Of a stretch of 64,000 bases of DNA, positions 8,990-16,983 are shown piece by piece (position 1 is the stretch's first letter; the number at the start of each line of letters is the position of its first letter). Location of the stretch: assembly GCA_910577635.1 (NCBI GenBank), contig CAJTNR010000009.1, forward strand, positions 8,236 through 72,235, written 5' to 3'. The notes beneath the pieces were generated by a model. It did not search any database and was not told the origin of the DNA. It saw only the letters and a program-made list of their open reading frames with translations. The translations under genes and the position numbers were made by a program. The DNA is from an uncultured Vampirovibrio sp. Lineage in GTDB: Bacteria; Cyanobacteriota; Vampirovibrionia; Gastranaerophilales; Gastranaerophilaceae.

Positions 8990-10146
8990 TATTGTTTACC
9001 TTGTTTGCTTAAATATTCTTCATTCGATATAACCTTAAGGTTCTGTCCCTGGCTAATAATATTTTGAATCCCCGCAGTTACAATTGTATCTGTCTTATCA
9101 AGACCCTCATCTACAACCCAGTTATTGTTAATATCTTTTGAAACCTTAATATCTTTTCTTACTGCTTTATTATCAACAACACTCCATACATAATACCCGC
9201 TCATAGCATCTCCCTTAGTACAGCTTTGAGGAACAGTTAAGTAGCTAACTGTTTTAGGTGCAACAAGTTCAACTTTCATATAGTTTCCAGGAACTAACCA
9301 GCCTTTTTCATTATCAAAAACAGCCCTTAGGGCAATTGAACCTGAATCTTTGTCAATTTTATTATCAACAAATTCAACTTTTCCTGATTTATAATACCAA
9401 TCCCCGTTATCAAACTGAATTTTTACCTCAACGTCTTTTAGTTTGTCGCTTGATTGAAGGAGTTTGACAAAATCGTCTCCTTTTAAACTAAAAGAAACAT
9501 AAACAGGATTTGTACTTGAAATATTAACCAAAGACCCAGATTGAGCGGTGACATAGTTTCCTTCGGTAATATTAACCTTGCCGATTCTTCCTTCAATTGG
9601 AGATTTTATTGTTGTATAGCTTAAATTCACTTTTGACAGCTCCAATTGCTGTCTTGCGGCATCTAATAAAGCTTTATTCTGGTTTCTTGTAGCAAGACTC
9701 AAATCAGCATCTGATCGAGAGATTAAATCCTCCTTAACAAGAGCTTGTGCCCGATTAAGCTCCTGCTGGGAGTTTTTTAACAAAGCGCTGTATTGATTAA
9801 CACTGGCTCTTGAATTATTAACCTGAATTTGATACTCCCTGGGGTCAATTTGAAATAAAGTCTGGCCTTTTTTAACAAAATCCCCTTCCTTAAAGTATTT
9901 TTTCATTAAAAACCCGCTAACCCTTGCTACAACATCAACTGAATACTTAGCTTCAATTCTGCCTGTCGATTGCGCGGTTATTAGGACATCCTGCATTAAA
10001 GGAGATCCGACAACAACCTCTTTTGGTTTAGACATTGCCTGTTTTTGAGCTAATCCTAAAAAAAGCGCTGAAACTTTATTATAAATAATTGGAACAATAA
10101 TTATAAGCAATATAATAACTAGAGCTTTTTTTCTTGTAAATCTCAT
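8989..10146 (-). CDS. RND periplasmic adaptor (membrane fusion protein)
   Basis: 385 residues. N-terminal anchor helix (KKALVIILLIIIVPIIY), then biotinyl-lipoyl halves (VARVSGFLMKKYFKEGDFVKKGQTLFQIDP and SYTTIKSPIEGRIGKVNITEGN, quoted here as the hallmark segments), a coiled-coil hairpin between them and a beta-barrel/membrane-proximal C-terminus. This is the AcrA/MexA architecture linking RND pump to TolC. First gene of the minus-strand efflux operon adaptor-pump-channel. A promoter TTGACC-18-TAATAT lies about 40 bp upstream, and AGGGGTGAAGG precedes the ATG. No local regulator gene adjoins. Confidence 0.93.
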   Translation of the reverse strand: MRFTRKKALVIILLIIIVPIIYNKVSALFLGLAQKQAMSKPKEVVVGSPLMQDVLITAQSTGRIEAKYSVDVVARVSGFLMKKYFKEGDFVKKGQTLFQIDPREYQIQVNNSRASVNQYSALLKNSQQELNRAQALVKEDLISRSDADLSLATRNQNKALLDAARQQLELSKVNLSYTTIKSPIEGRIGKVNITEGNYVTAQSGSLVNISSTNPVYVSFSLKGDDFVKLLQSSDKLKDVEVKIQFDNGDWYYKSGKVEFVDNKIDKDSGSIALRAVFDNEKGWLVPGNYMKVELVAPKTVSYLTVPQSCTKGDAMSGYYVWSVVDNKAVRKDIKVSKDINNNWVVDEGLDKTDTIVTAGIQNIISQGQNLKVISNEEYLSKQGKQ

Positions 10147-10184
10147 CCTTCACCCCTGTATAAAGTCCTTAATATATAAATAAT

Positions 10185-10214
10185 ATATTAACTTTAAAAA
10201 AACCACCCGGTCAA
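10185..10214 (-). promoter_or_regulatory. Promoter of the RND efflux operon
   Basis: Minus strand: -35 TTGACC (complement of 10209-10214), 18 nt spacer, -10 TAATAT (complement of 10185-10190). A ~30 nt leader with AGGGGTGAAGG follows before ATG 10146. Confidence 0.5.
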
Positions 10215-10221
10215 CAAATAC

Positions 10222-10250
10222 TTGAATTTATACTTTATACGAAGTATAAT
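10222..10250 (+). promoter_or_regulatory. tRNA-Thr promoter overlapping a palindrome
   Basis: -35 TTGAAT (10222-10227), 17 nt spacer, perfect -10 TATAAT (10245-10250), 15 nt before the tRNA. A TATACTT/AAGTATA inverted repeat (10229-10248) occupies the spacer and part of the -10 and could be an operator, or an AT-rich coincidence. Confidence 0.55.
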
Positions 10251-10265
10251 TGAACTTGTTTTTTT

Positions 10266-10338
10266 GCCGATGTAGCTCAGCAGGTAGAGCAATTGATTCG
10301 TAATCAATAGGTCGTGCGTTCAAATCGCATCATCGGCA
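10266..10338 (+). tRNA. tRNA-Thr (anticodon CGU)
   Basis: A full cloverleaf can be folded by eye. Acceptor GCCGATG (10266-10272) pairs with CATCGGC (10331-10337); D-arm GCTC/GAGC; anticodon stem ATTGA/TCAAT with loop TTCGTAA, anticodon CGT at 10299-10301; T-arm GTGCG/CGCAT with TTCAAAT loop; discriminator A at 10338. 73 nt. The CCA end is not encoded. It reads ACG threonine codons. The following gene begins 17 nt downstream and may be read through from the same promoter. Confidence 0.96.
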
Positions 10339-10355
10339 TAGTAAAGGAAAAAGAT

Positions 10356-10742
10356 ATGCAGTTTTTACATACAATGATAAGAGCTAAAGACGAAAAGGAA
10401 TCAACTAAATTCTACTGCGATTTTTTAGGACTAAAAAAAGGCAGAAGACTAAGACTTGAAGACAGCTGCCTGCAATATCTTTATGATGATATTACAAAAG
10501 TTGAAATTGAACTTACAATTAATGATTCAATTCCTAAAGAAGGTTATAAAAACGGAAATGCTTTTGGTCACTTTGCTTTTTTGTGCGAAGACTTAGATGA
10601 TATTAATAAAAAAATGGAACTTTTTAATTACAAATGGGATGTAGAACCGTTTTATCTAGCTCAAATTAATACAAGAATTGCTTTTTTATCAGACCCTGAT
10701 AACAACTCAATTGAATTAATCGAAAAAACTAAAGAGTCTTAA
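10356..10742 (+). CDS. gloA: Glyoxalase I-like VOC-family protein
   Basis: 128 residues from ATG 10356, preceded by AAAGGA; in-frame extension upstream would run into the tRNA and is rejected. The sequence matches the GloA pattern: LHTMIRAKDEKESTKFYCDFLG (first half) and FGHFAFLCEDLDDI...DPDNNSIELIE (second half). The four metal-ligand positions of glyoxalase I (His near the N-terminus, Glu in VEIEL, His in GHFAF, Glu in IELIE) are all present, so a methylglyoxal-detoxifying lactoylglutathione lyase activity is plausible. The thiol cofactor in this organism is unknown; another VOC function is possible. Confidence 0.8.
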   Translation: MQFLHTMIRAKDEKESTKFYCDFLGLKKGRRLRLEDSCLQYLYDDITKVEIELTINDSIPKEGYKNGNAFGHFAFLCEDLDDINKKMELFNYKWDVEPFYLAQINTRIAFLSDPDNNSIELIEKTKES

Positions 10743-10780
10743 AAAGCTCCTCCATTGTAATATTAAAAAAACGCTTTAGC

Positions 10781-10801
10781 CATTAATCAAAAGAGGGTTT
10801 T
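10781..10801 (+). repeat. Fragment of the rpsT terminator sequence
   Basis: These 21 bases are identical to the loop and right arm of the S20 terminator at 24004-24024. The matching left arm is absent here (ACGCTTTAGC instead of the CCCTCTTTTGA arm), leaving only a weak hairpin downstream of the glyoxalase gene. Confidence 0.6.
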
Positions 10802-10805
10802 AATT

Positions 10806-11003
10806 TTATATTATATTCTTATTAATAAAATCAGCATATGTACTTCCTAGTTTTTCATTAGCGCACTTAAGAATAGGAATAATATCATCCATTTCTTCAA
10901 TATCTTCATAATGATGCTCTAAAAACTCTATTATCAATCTGATTAAAGTAAAACTAAAACTAATGTTATAATACGCTTTTTCAAATTCATTTAAATCTAA
11001 CAT
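10806..11003 (-). CDS. Small hypothetical protein
   Basis: 65 residues from ATG 11003, chosen because AAAGGAT sits 8-9 nt upstream; a longer reading from 11024 lacks a ribosome site. The protein is acidic and probably helical (LDLNEFEKAYYNISFSF, then EFLEHHYEDIEEMDDI), with no signal peptide, membrane segment or recognised motif. It stands alone between the glyoxalase and thioredoxin reductase genes. Function unknown. Confidence 0.55.
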   Translation of the reverse strand: MLDLNEFEKAYYNISFSFTLIRLIIEFLEHHYEDIEEMDDIIPILKCANEKLGSTYADFINKNII

Positions 11004-11166
11004 AAATACTATCCTTTTTTCCATTATCTGATTCTACCAGAGCTTAAATAAAATTTTTACTGGATATTTGGACATAAAAACTATTTTTTTTGGGAACAAA
11101 TTTATCTTTACAACGTCAATATTAAAAAGATTTGTGATAAAATAAAATATGAAGGGTTGAGAGAAA

Positions 11167-12117
11167 ATGGATAAAAAAACAGACAAAGTTTTTGACTGTA
11201 TAATTCTGGGCGGAGGTCCTGCGGGATTGTCAAGCGCTCTTTACTGCGCAAGGGCAAACTTAAAAACTGCAATTGTTGATATTTCAACACTTGGGGGCAC
11301 TCCTTTTAATTATTGTGAAATTGAAAACTATTTAGGATTCAATAAAATTGAAGGAAGTGAGCTTTGTGAAAAATTTGAGCAGCATGTTGATAATTTCAAT
11401 ATTGAAAAATTTCCATTCGAAGAGATTCAAAGTGTGGATTTAGTTTCAGCAATCAAAAAAATTAAAACCTTAGATAAAGAACTTTTAGCAAAAACAGTAA
11501 TCATTGCAACAGGAGCAAAAGCTAAAAAACTAGGTGTTAAAGGAGAACTTGAAAACATAGGTAAAGGAGTAAGCTACTGTGCCGTTTGTGATGGAGCATT
11601 CTATAAGGATAAAGTTACAGCTGTTGTAGGAGGGGGCAATTCAGCTCTTGAAGAAGCACTTTACTTGACAAGATTTGCAAAAAAAGTTTATTTGATTCAT
11701 AGAAGAGATAAATTTAGAGCAGATGAAATTATCCAAAAAAGGGTTTTAGATAACAAAAAAATCGAACTTATATTAAACTCAACAATAGAAGAAATTATTG
11801 CTGATAAAAAAGTAAAAGAAATTAGAATTAAGAATGTTTTATCTAATAAAACAACAACCTTAAAAACAGACGGGGTTTTTCCTTATATTGGTCTTGAGCC
11901 TAATGTTGAGCAGTTTATAGCACAGGTTGAGCAGGATAAACAAGGGTTTATTAAGACTGATTGTGCTATGAAAACAAGTGTTGAAGGGGTTTTTGCCATT
12001 GGAGATGTCAGAAACACTCCCCTAAGACAGGTAATAACCGCTGTTTCAGACGGCGCGATTGCAGGAGTTGAGGCAAGTAAGTATATAATTAATCAAAAGG
12101 AGGCTGTAGTAAAGTAA
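11167..12117 (+). CDS. trxB: Thioredoxin reductase
   Basis: 316 residues, normal TrxB length. FAD-binding GGGPAGLSSALYCARA (residues ~15-30), redox-active C138-A-V-C141 in SYCAVCDGAFYKDK, NADPH-binding VVGGGNSALEEALYL followed by IHRRDKFRA, and the C-terminal GDVRNTPLRQVITAVSDGAIA FAD motif. It reduces thioredoxin with NADPH in the cytoplasm. The dithiol has Val instead of the common Thr. A TGATAAAAT extended -10 and GAAGG precede the start. The stop codon is followed immediately by the ATG of the zinc dehydrogenase, so the two are co-transcribed. Confidence 0.95.
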   Translation: MDKKTDKVFDCIILGGGPAGLSSALYCARANLKTAIVDISTLGGTPFNYCEIENYLGFNKIEGSELCEKFEQHVDNFNIEKFPFEEIQSVDLVSAIKKIKTLDKELLAKTVIIATGAKAKKLGVKGELENIGKGVSYCAVCDGAFYKDKVTAVVGGGNSALEEALYLTRFAKKVYLIHRRDKFRADEIIQKRVLDNKKIELILNSTIEEIIADKKVKEIRIKNVLSNKTTTLKTDGVFPYIGLEPNVEQFIAQVEQDKQGFIKTDCAMKTSVEGVFAIGDVRNTPLRQVITAVSDGAIAGVEASKYIINQKEAVVK

Positions 12118-13086
12118 ATGAAAGCATTAGTTTTTAACAACACCCTAAAACTGGATAAAAATTATCCGATTCCTGAGCTTAAAGATGATGAAGTCTTAAT
12201 AAAAACAATAATGACAGGGATTTGCAACACTGACTATGAGATTACCAAAGGGTATATGGGCTACAATGGTGTTTTGGGTCATGAGTTTGTGGGTGTTGTT
12301 GAAAAAGTAGGTAAAAACGCACCTTTGGAGCTTTTATCAAAAAGGGTTGTAGGAGAAATTAATCTTGCTTGCAATAACTGCTCTTATTGTCATAAAGGCC
12401 TTCAAAGACACTGTCCTAACCGGTCTACTTTAGGAATTTTCAAAAAAGACGGGTGTTTTTGCGAATACTTCAGCCTTCCTTATAAAAATGTTATTCCAAT
12501 TTCTGATAATATTGATAATATTACAGCAGTTTTTACAGAACCTCTTGCTGCAGCATATGAGATTATTGAACAAGTCCATATTAAACCTGATTCTAAGGTT
12601 GCAATTGTAGGGGATGGAAAACTCGGACTTTGTATCAGTCTTGTTTTTAATGCGCTGAATATTAACTATACCCATGTTGGAAAACACCCTGAAAAGCTGC
12701 AAATTACAAAGGATTTAGGAGCTAAAGTTCTTTTAGTTGAAGAACTTAGTGAAAAAGACAATGCTTCTTTTGATATTGTAGTTGAAGCAACAGGATCTAC
12801 AAGTGGTTTTGAAAAAAGCGCAAGTTTAGTAAAACCAAGAGGAATTTTGGTTCTAAAAAGCACAATTGCAGCAAAAGAAGGGTTGAATTTATCATCTATA
12901 GTTGTTAATGAAATTACAATTATAGGGTCTCGCTGTGGTCAGTTTAAACCAATTCTGGAGCTTTTAAAAAAAGGAAGAATTGATGTTTCTCCTCTGGTTT
13001 CAGGAATTTATAAAGTTGATGACTTTGAATCCGCTTTTGAAAAAAACCAGCAGAAAGGTACACTTAAGGTTTTAGTTGAATTCTAG
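12118..13086 (+). CDS. Zinc-dependent MDR-family alcohol/threonine-type dehydrogenase
   Basis: 322 residues. GroES-like domain with catalytic-zinc residues (GICNTDYEITKG, GHEFVGVVEKVGK) and the four-Cys structural-zinc loop CNNCSYCHKGLQRHC. Rossmann domain with VAIVGDGKLGLCISLV. Closest in pattern to threonine/sorbitol dehydrogenase-like members; acts on an alcohol or polyol with NAD(P). The ATG abuts the trxB stop, so it is coupled to trxB. Its stop TAG and that of the opposite gene share the tetramer CTAG. Substrate not resolved. Confidence 0.85.
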   Translation: MKALVFNNTLKLDKNYPIPELKDDEVLIKTIMTGICNTDYEITKGYMGYNGVLGHEFVGVVEKVGKNAPLELLSKRVVGEINLACNNCSYCHKGLQRHCPNRSTLGIFKKDGCFCEYFSLPYKNVIPISDNIDNITAVFTEPLAAAYEIIEQVHIKPDSKVAIVGDGKLGLCISLVFNALNINYTHVGKHPEKLQITKDLGAKVLLVEELSEKDNASFDIVVEATGSTSGFEKSASLVKPRGILVLKSTIAAKEGLNLSSIVVNEITIIGSRCGQFKPILELLKKGRIDVSPLVSGIYKVDDFESAFEKNQQKGTLKVLVEF

Positions 13087-13895
13087 CAATATTCGATTCC
13101 AAGTTCATCACACAAGGAGTTAAAGTATTCAACAGACTCAATTAATTCTTCTTTATTAAAAATTTCAAAAACGATTTTAGGATAAAGTTCAAGTTCTTTA
13201 AGGGTTTTTAGAATCGGTTTAATTTCTATTGATCCTTTTAATAAACTTGAATGAGAATCTTCGGTTTTATAGTTGTTGTGAAAATGCATATGTTTTAGCA
13301 TTATTCCATAATCAAGAATCCAATCTTCTACTTTAATATTAGAATGCAGATTGCAATGACCAATATCAATCGTAGTTCCAAGGCTGGGTGAATTAATTGC
13401 CCCGACCAAATTTCTTATAAAACTAGAATCAGACTCATGCACATTTTCAATTGTTGCTGTGATTTTTGATTGTTCGAAGTTTTTAATGAATTCCTTATAG
13501 AATTCAATATTAGATAGAAAAAACATGTCCTGATATTGTTTGTGTTTAAGTAAATTGTTGTAACAAGTGTGAAAAACGACATTAGAACACCCGAATTCAA
13601 GTGCTAATTCTAAACTCTGATAATACCTTTTAATGCTGACTTCTTTAATTAAAGGGTCTTTTGAAGCGATATTTAAATTAGAAAAAAACCCGTGGAGGGT
13701 AATTTCCTTATCAAAATCAGCAAGGACAGATGAGTATTCTTTTTTGTTTTTTTCAAAGTTTTCCTCAATGCAGGATAACTTCCCGAATCTTGAAATCTCA
13801 ATTCCGCACCCTAAACTAGAAGCAATATCGACAGCTTCTTGAAAATTGTGGTATGATACTGTTGATGATATAAATCTATGTAGTTTTTTATCCAT
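13083..13895 (-). CDS. Sugar phosphate isomerase/epimerase-like TIM-barrel protein
   Basis: 270 residues of the xylose-isomerase-like (AP endonuclease 2-like) TIM barrel: FQEAVDIASSLGCGIEISRF at the first strands, FHTCYNN, ATIENVHESDSSFI and TIDIGHCNLHSNI with the Glu/His/Asp metal ligands, HMHFHNN, then a late glutamate in IVFEIFNKEEL. Could isomerise or epimerise a sugar or process a related metabolite; no partner gene fixes the substrate. TATAAT lies 6 nt before the ATG without a Shine-Dalgarno, so it may be leaderless. Confidence 0.75.
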   Translation of the reverse strand: MDKKLHRFISSTVSYHNFQEAVDIASSLGCGIEISRFGKLSCIEENFEKNKKEYSSVLADFDKEITLHGFFSNLNIASKDPLIKEVSIKRYYQSLELALEFGCSNVVFHTCYNNLLKHKQYQDMFFLSNIEFYKEFIKNFEQSKITATIENVHESDSSFIRNLVGAINSPSLGTTIDIGHCNLHSNIKVEDWILDYGIMLKHMHFHNNYKTEDSHSSLLKGSIEIKPILKTLKELELYPKIVFEIFNKEELIESVEYFNSLCDELGIEYC

Positions 13896-13901
13896 AATTA
13901 A

Positions 13902-13909
13902 ATTATAAT
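13902..13909. promoter_or_regulatory. Shared palindromic -10 for two divergent genes
   Basis: The palindrome AAATTATAATTT holds TATAAT on the minus strand (13902-13907, 6 nt before ATG 13895) and on the plus strand (13904-13909, 9 nt before GTG 13919). Both divergent genes could start transcription from this one element. Confidence 0.45.
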
Positions 13910-13918
13910 TTAAAAATC

Positions 13919-14116
13919 GTGTATATCATAGAATTATTTGTAAAAATTAAAGATAATTTTAAAAAAAAGGAAAAAGTTGTTAAAGTTGAATCTGAAACTG
14001 AAAGCTGCTCTCATCTTTTCCTGCCCATTGATTCAACAGGCAGAATCCTTGCTTGTTCTAAGTGTGGTGAAATTTACAAACTAAAAAAAGGAGAGGTCAA
14101 TCCTTTTAAAAACTAA
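13919..14116 (+). CDS. Small CxxC protein of unknown function
   Basis: 65 residues, GTG start at 13919, the only plausible start. The N-terminal half is basic and helical (IKDNFKKKEKVVKV); the C-terminal half has CSHLFLPIDSTGRILACSKCGEIY, with one C..H pair and a CxxC, suggesting a small zinc ribbon. It lies 17 bp upstream of mtaB but mtaB has its own -10. Function unknown. Confidence 0.5.
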   Translation: MYIIELFVKIKDNFKKKEKVVKVESETESCSHLFLPIDSTGRILACSKCGEIYKLKKGEVNPFKN

Positions 14117-14118
14117 TA

Positions 14119-14127
14119 TGGTAGAAT
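14119..14127 (+). promoter_or_regulatory. Extended -10 directly before mtaB
   Basis: TGGTAGAAT (TGn plus TAGAAT at 14122-14127) ends 6 nt before ATG 14134, predicting a leaderless transcript. No Shine-Dalgarno is visible. Confidence 0.45.
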
Positions 14128-14133
14128 AATGCT

Positions 14134-15384
14134 ATGAAAAATTTTTACTTAAAGTCTTTAGGGTGCAAACAAAACCAATTAGAAGGTCAAATTATTGCCG
14201 ATAGTTTAAAATCTATAGGTTTTATAGAAACAGAGCTGAAAAAAGCGGATATTTTTCTTATTAACTCCTGTTCTGTTACTTCTCAGGCTGATTCAACGGT
14301 TAATTATTTGTATAACCATGCAAAAAAAACTAATCCTAATATTAAAGTTGCACTATTAGGCTGTGTCAGTCAAACTTATAAGGAACATTCAACTTTTGTT
14401 TATTCTAACTATGAACTTGTTTTAGGCAACAAAGAAAAAATGGATATTGTTAACTATATTAACAAAGAAGGGTTTTTTGTCGGAGATATTATTAAAGAAA
14501 AAACTTTTGACAACAAATTCCTGCTTAATCCAACTTCAACAAGGGTAAGTATTAAAATTCAAGACGGGTGCAACAACAACTGCTCATACTGCATTATCCC
14601 CTATGCAAGAGGAAAATCCAGATCTAACAGTGTTGATAATATTATCAATCAAATTGAACTCGTTTGCGCCAAAGGGATTAAAGAAATTGTCCTAACAGGG
14701 ATTCATATAGGACAATGGGGATTTGAGTTTAATCAAACTTTGGTTGATTTGCTTAAAATAATTGAACAAACAAAAATTGCAAGGTATCGTCTTGGGTCAT
14801 TATATATTAATGAATTGGATGATAAAACTATTGATTTTTTAGCTCAATCTGATAAGTTTTGTCCTCATTTTCACTTATCCTTACAATCTTTGTGCGATAA
14901 AACCTTAAAGGCTATGAATCGAAACTATAGCTCAGCCTGCGCGCTTAATACAATTAAAAAACTCCACAAAAAGTTCAACAATCCTTATCTTGGATGCGAT
15001 ATTATTGCAGGATTCCCGCTTGAAACAGACGATGACTTTAATATCACCCTAAATAATTTAAAAAAAGCAAAACTCTCCTCAATCCATTGTTTTCCTTATT
15101 CAAGAAGGGAAAACACCCCTGCTTATTATATGGAGCAGGTTCAAGACTCAATTAAAACAAAGAGAGTGGAAAAGATTCTTGAATTATCAAAAAAACTTCA
15201 TAAGGATTTTTTAGACAAAAACAAAAGCGAAAACGCAGAAGTACTAATTGAAAAAAGGTCTAAAAAAACAGGTTTATACACTGCTGTTACAAGAAACTAT
15301 ATTAAAATTTTTATTGATGATAAAAACGATAACTTAAGACACACACTAAGAACCGTTAATTTAGCGGATTATGAGCTTATGTGA
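14134..15384 (+). CDS. mtaB: tRNA methylthiotransferase (MtaB-type radical SAM protein)
   Basis: 416 residues. N-terminal UPF0004 domain with three cluster cysteines: C11 (LGCKQNQ), C46 (NSCSVT) and C77 (LGCVSQ). Radical SAM motif CNNNCSYC at 146-153. A TRAM-like C-terminal tail follows. The SCSVTSQAD segment is closer to MtaB (which thiomethylates t6A37 of tRNAs reading ANN codons) than to MiaB. MiaB cannot be fully excluded without alignment. Interestingly a tRNA-Thr, a possible ANN-reading substrate, is nearby, though this may be chance. Confidence 0.85.
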   Translation: MKNFYLKSLGCKQNQLEGQIIADSLKSIGFIETELKKADIFLINSCSVTSQADSTVNYLYNHAKKTNPNIKVALLGCVSQTYKEHSTFVYSNYELVLGNKEKMDIVNYINKEGFFVGDIIKEKTFDNKFLLNPTSTRVSIKIQDGCNNNCSYCIIPYARGKSRSNSVDNIINQIELVCAKGIKEIVLTGIHIGQWGFEFNQTLVDLLKIIEQTKIARYRLGSLYINELDDKTIDFLAQSDKFCPHFHLSLQSLCDKTLKAMNRNYSSACALNTIKKLHKKFNNPYLGCDIIAGFPLETDDDFNITLNNLKKAKLSSIHCFPYSRRENTPAYYMEQVQDSIKTKRVEKILELSKKLHKDFLDKNKSENAEVLIEKRSKKTGLYTAVTRNYIKIFIDDKNDNLRHTLRTVNLADYELM

Positions 15385-15395
15385 AGTATTGTAAC

Positions 15396-15421
15396 AAAAT
15401 TATATAATTTTGATATATCAA
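15396..15421. promoter_or_regulatory. Two adjoining perfect AT palindromes
   Basis: AAAATTATATAATTTT (15396-15411) and TTGATATATCAA (15410-15421) are each self-complementary and lie between mtaB and the 68-residue gene. They may be an operator or part of a promoter for the small gene; the AT-rich background makes this uncertain. Confidence 0.3.
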
Positions 15422-15475
15422 CCTGGATTTTGTTTTTATTAAAGTATAGAGAAAACAAAAAAAGGATATCAAAAA

Positions 15476-15682
15476 ATGGACAGCAGAACAAGCTCAATTT
15501 TAATAAACCTGGATTTAAACTTAAACAAGAATTTTATAGCTGATAAGTATATGTCAGCTAAGGCGGAAATAGAGGAATCGCAGACAGGAACAAAAGTGAA
15601 GTCTTATACTTCACTTAAACAGACTTTAAAAGAGTGTTATCTGACAGGCTCTTTGAAGTATGGAAATAACTTCATAATGTAA
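15476..15682 (+). CDS. Small hypothetical protein
   Basis: 68 residues, ATG 15476 preceded by AAAAAAGGATATC. No known domain, signal peptide or membrane helix. Followed 5 bp later by a strong hairpin terminator, so it forms its own transcription unit, which supports it being a real expressed gene. Serine/threonine-rich middle (ESQTGTKVKSYTSLKQ). Function unknown. Confidence 0.55.
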   Translation: MDSRTSSILINLDLNLNKNFIADKYMSAKAEIEESQTGTKVKSYTSLKQTLKECYLTGSLKYGNNFIM

Positions 15683-15687
15683 GTTTT

Positions 15688-15715
15688 AAGGGGTTTTTAA
15701 AAACCCCTTTTTATT
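15688..15715 (+). terminator. Rho-independent terminator after the 68-residue gene
   Basis: Perfect inverted repeat AAGGGGTTTTT/AAAAACCCCTT (15688-15709) followed by a T run. The opposite-strand response-regulator gene ends at 15711, so the hairpin touches its 3' end. Confidence 0.85.
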
Positions 15716-16982
15716 GATCTAAAAACTTTTTAATCCAGCTTATCATATCATCAATTTCATAGGGCTTTGGAATGTATACATCTGCTCCTGATTTAAGAAT
15801 TTCTTTTTTGTTAAGATAAGAAGAAGAAAAAATGAGTTTAATATTATCTTTTGCAATTTTTCTTGCAATATTTAAACCGGTTTTGCCATCCCCCCAGTCT
15901 ATAACAACAACCCTTGGACTTTTCTTTTTATAAATTTCAAAAAACTCAGTTTCCGATTGAGCAAAGTAGGATTCAATACTATTAATCTCACAAACACTCC
16001 TTAATAAATAAGATAAACTTGAATCAAGCTCAAAAACCAAAACATTATTCTTGAGATTGGAGGTTTTTCCCTGGAGTTTTACTCTATCAATAATATAGGA
16101 TGAAATATCCTTATTTTGAAGCGGTTTTATAAGTTCCACCAATCGATTGATAATGTCTCTGTAGTTTTTTTCGTTTTCGTTTTTTTCAAGTGCTGAAACA
16201 TTAATTTTCATTAAACTTTCTTTTTTTTCTTCTTTATTATCACTTGATTTAAGGACAAAATTGTTTTCAAGTTCTATTTTTGAGTAGAATTTATTAATTA
16301 TATTATCAAAAGCAAAAACTAAAAAAGAAGCCAGTTTTTCAGTTTGATAAGGATTGGTAATGAGGAAAAAATCATCCTCCTGTAATTGGCCGATAAAGTC
16401 ATTATCTGCTAAGGTAGAGCTGATAATAGCGCTTAAGGTCTGCAGGAGTTTTTCATAAGCAATTTGACCGTGGGTTTTTAAATAAGTCTCAATTCCTTTG
16501 ATTCTTATTAGCAAATAGGCAAAATTATCCTCTTTATTAAGAGATTTTTTAATTGTTTTAATTGTAATATTCTTATCTGCAAGTCTTGTTACAGGGTTCA
16601 AAAAGCTTTCGCTGTAGCGCCTTAAGTGCGCTAGAACTCTTAGTTGAAACTCCGTTTTTGATATTTCCTCACCTAAAAAATCATCCGCACCTTCTTGAAG
16701 CGCACTCAGTTTATCTTCAAGGTCATTGGATTTTGAAACAGCTATTATAATAGGACGGGAGTTATAGGTCAGAGCTCTTATTTTTCTTATAAAAGAGCTC
16801 AGTTTTTCTTTAATTGTATCAGAAATTATAATGAGTTCAATTTCTTCTTTTTGAAGAATTGACAGCGCACTTGATAAATCATTTGTGTATAAAACCTCAT
16901 GACCTTTGGCGCTAAGCAGCTTTTTGTACTTAATTGAGAGTTCTTTTCTATCACTTATTATTAAAATTTGATTTTTAAACAA
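15711..16982 (-). CDS. Response regulator with two receiver domains around a degenerate GGDEF-like core
   Basis: 423 residues. First receiver ~1-120 with phospho-acceptor D55 (LIIISDTI). Middle ~129-265 begins NPVTRLADK and contains FIGQLQEDDFFLI where active cyclases have RxGGDEF, so it is a GGDEF-like fold without catalytic signature. Second receiver ~313-423 with D362 (VVVIDWGDG), SSS switch residues and the conserved Lys in YIPKPYE (K406). It lies 1 bp downstream of the histidine kinase and should be its phosphorylation target. Output is unclear because there is no DNA-binding or active cyclase domain; it may act by protein contact, similar to PleD-like or adaptor regulators. Confidence 0.8.
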   Translation of the reverse strand: MFKNQILIISDRKELSIKYKKLLSAKGHEVLYTNDLSSALSILQKEEIELIIISDTIKEKLSSFIRKIRALTYNSRPIIIAVSKSNDLEDKLSALQEGADDFLGEEISKTEFQLRVLAHLRRYSESFLNPVTRLADKNITIKTIKKSLNKEDNFAYLLIRIKGIETYLKTHGQIAYEKLLQTLSAIISSTLADNDFIGQLQEDDFFLITNPYQTEKLASFLVFAFDNIINKFYSKIELENNFVLKSSDNKEEKKESLMKINVSALEKNENEKNYRDIINRLVELIKPLQNKDISSYIIDRVKLQGKTSNLKNNVLVFELDSSLSYLLRSVCEINSIESYFAQSETEFFEIYKKKSPRVVVIDWGDGKTGLNIARKIAKDNIKLIFSSSYLNKKEILKSGADVYIPKPYEIDDMISWIKKFLDQ

Positions 16983-16983
16983 A

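Noticed and set aside
10314..10355. In-frame upstream start for the glyoxalase gene
   Set aside because: It would begin inside the T-arm of tRNA-Thr; ATG 10356 with AAAGGA fits the family start.
15711..16982. Active diguanylate cyclase assignment for the double-receiver protein
   Set aside because: The GG[DE]EF site is replaced by QLQEDDF, so catalysis is not supported.
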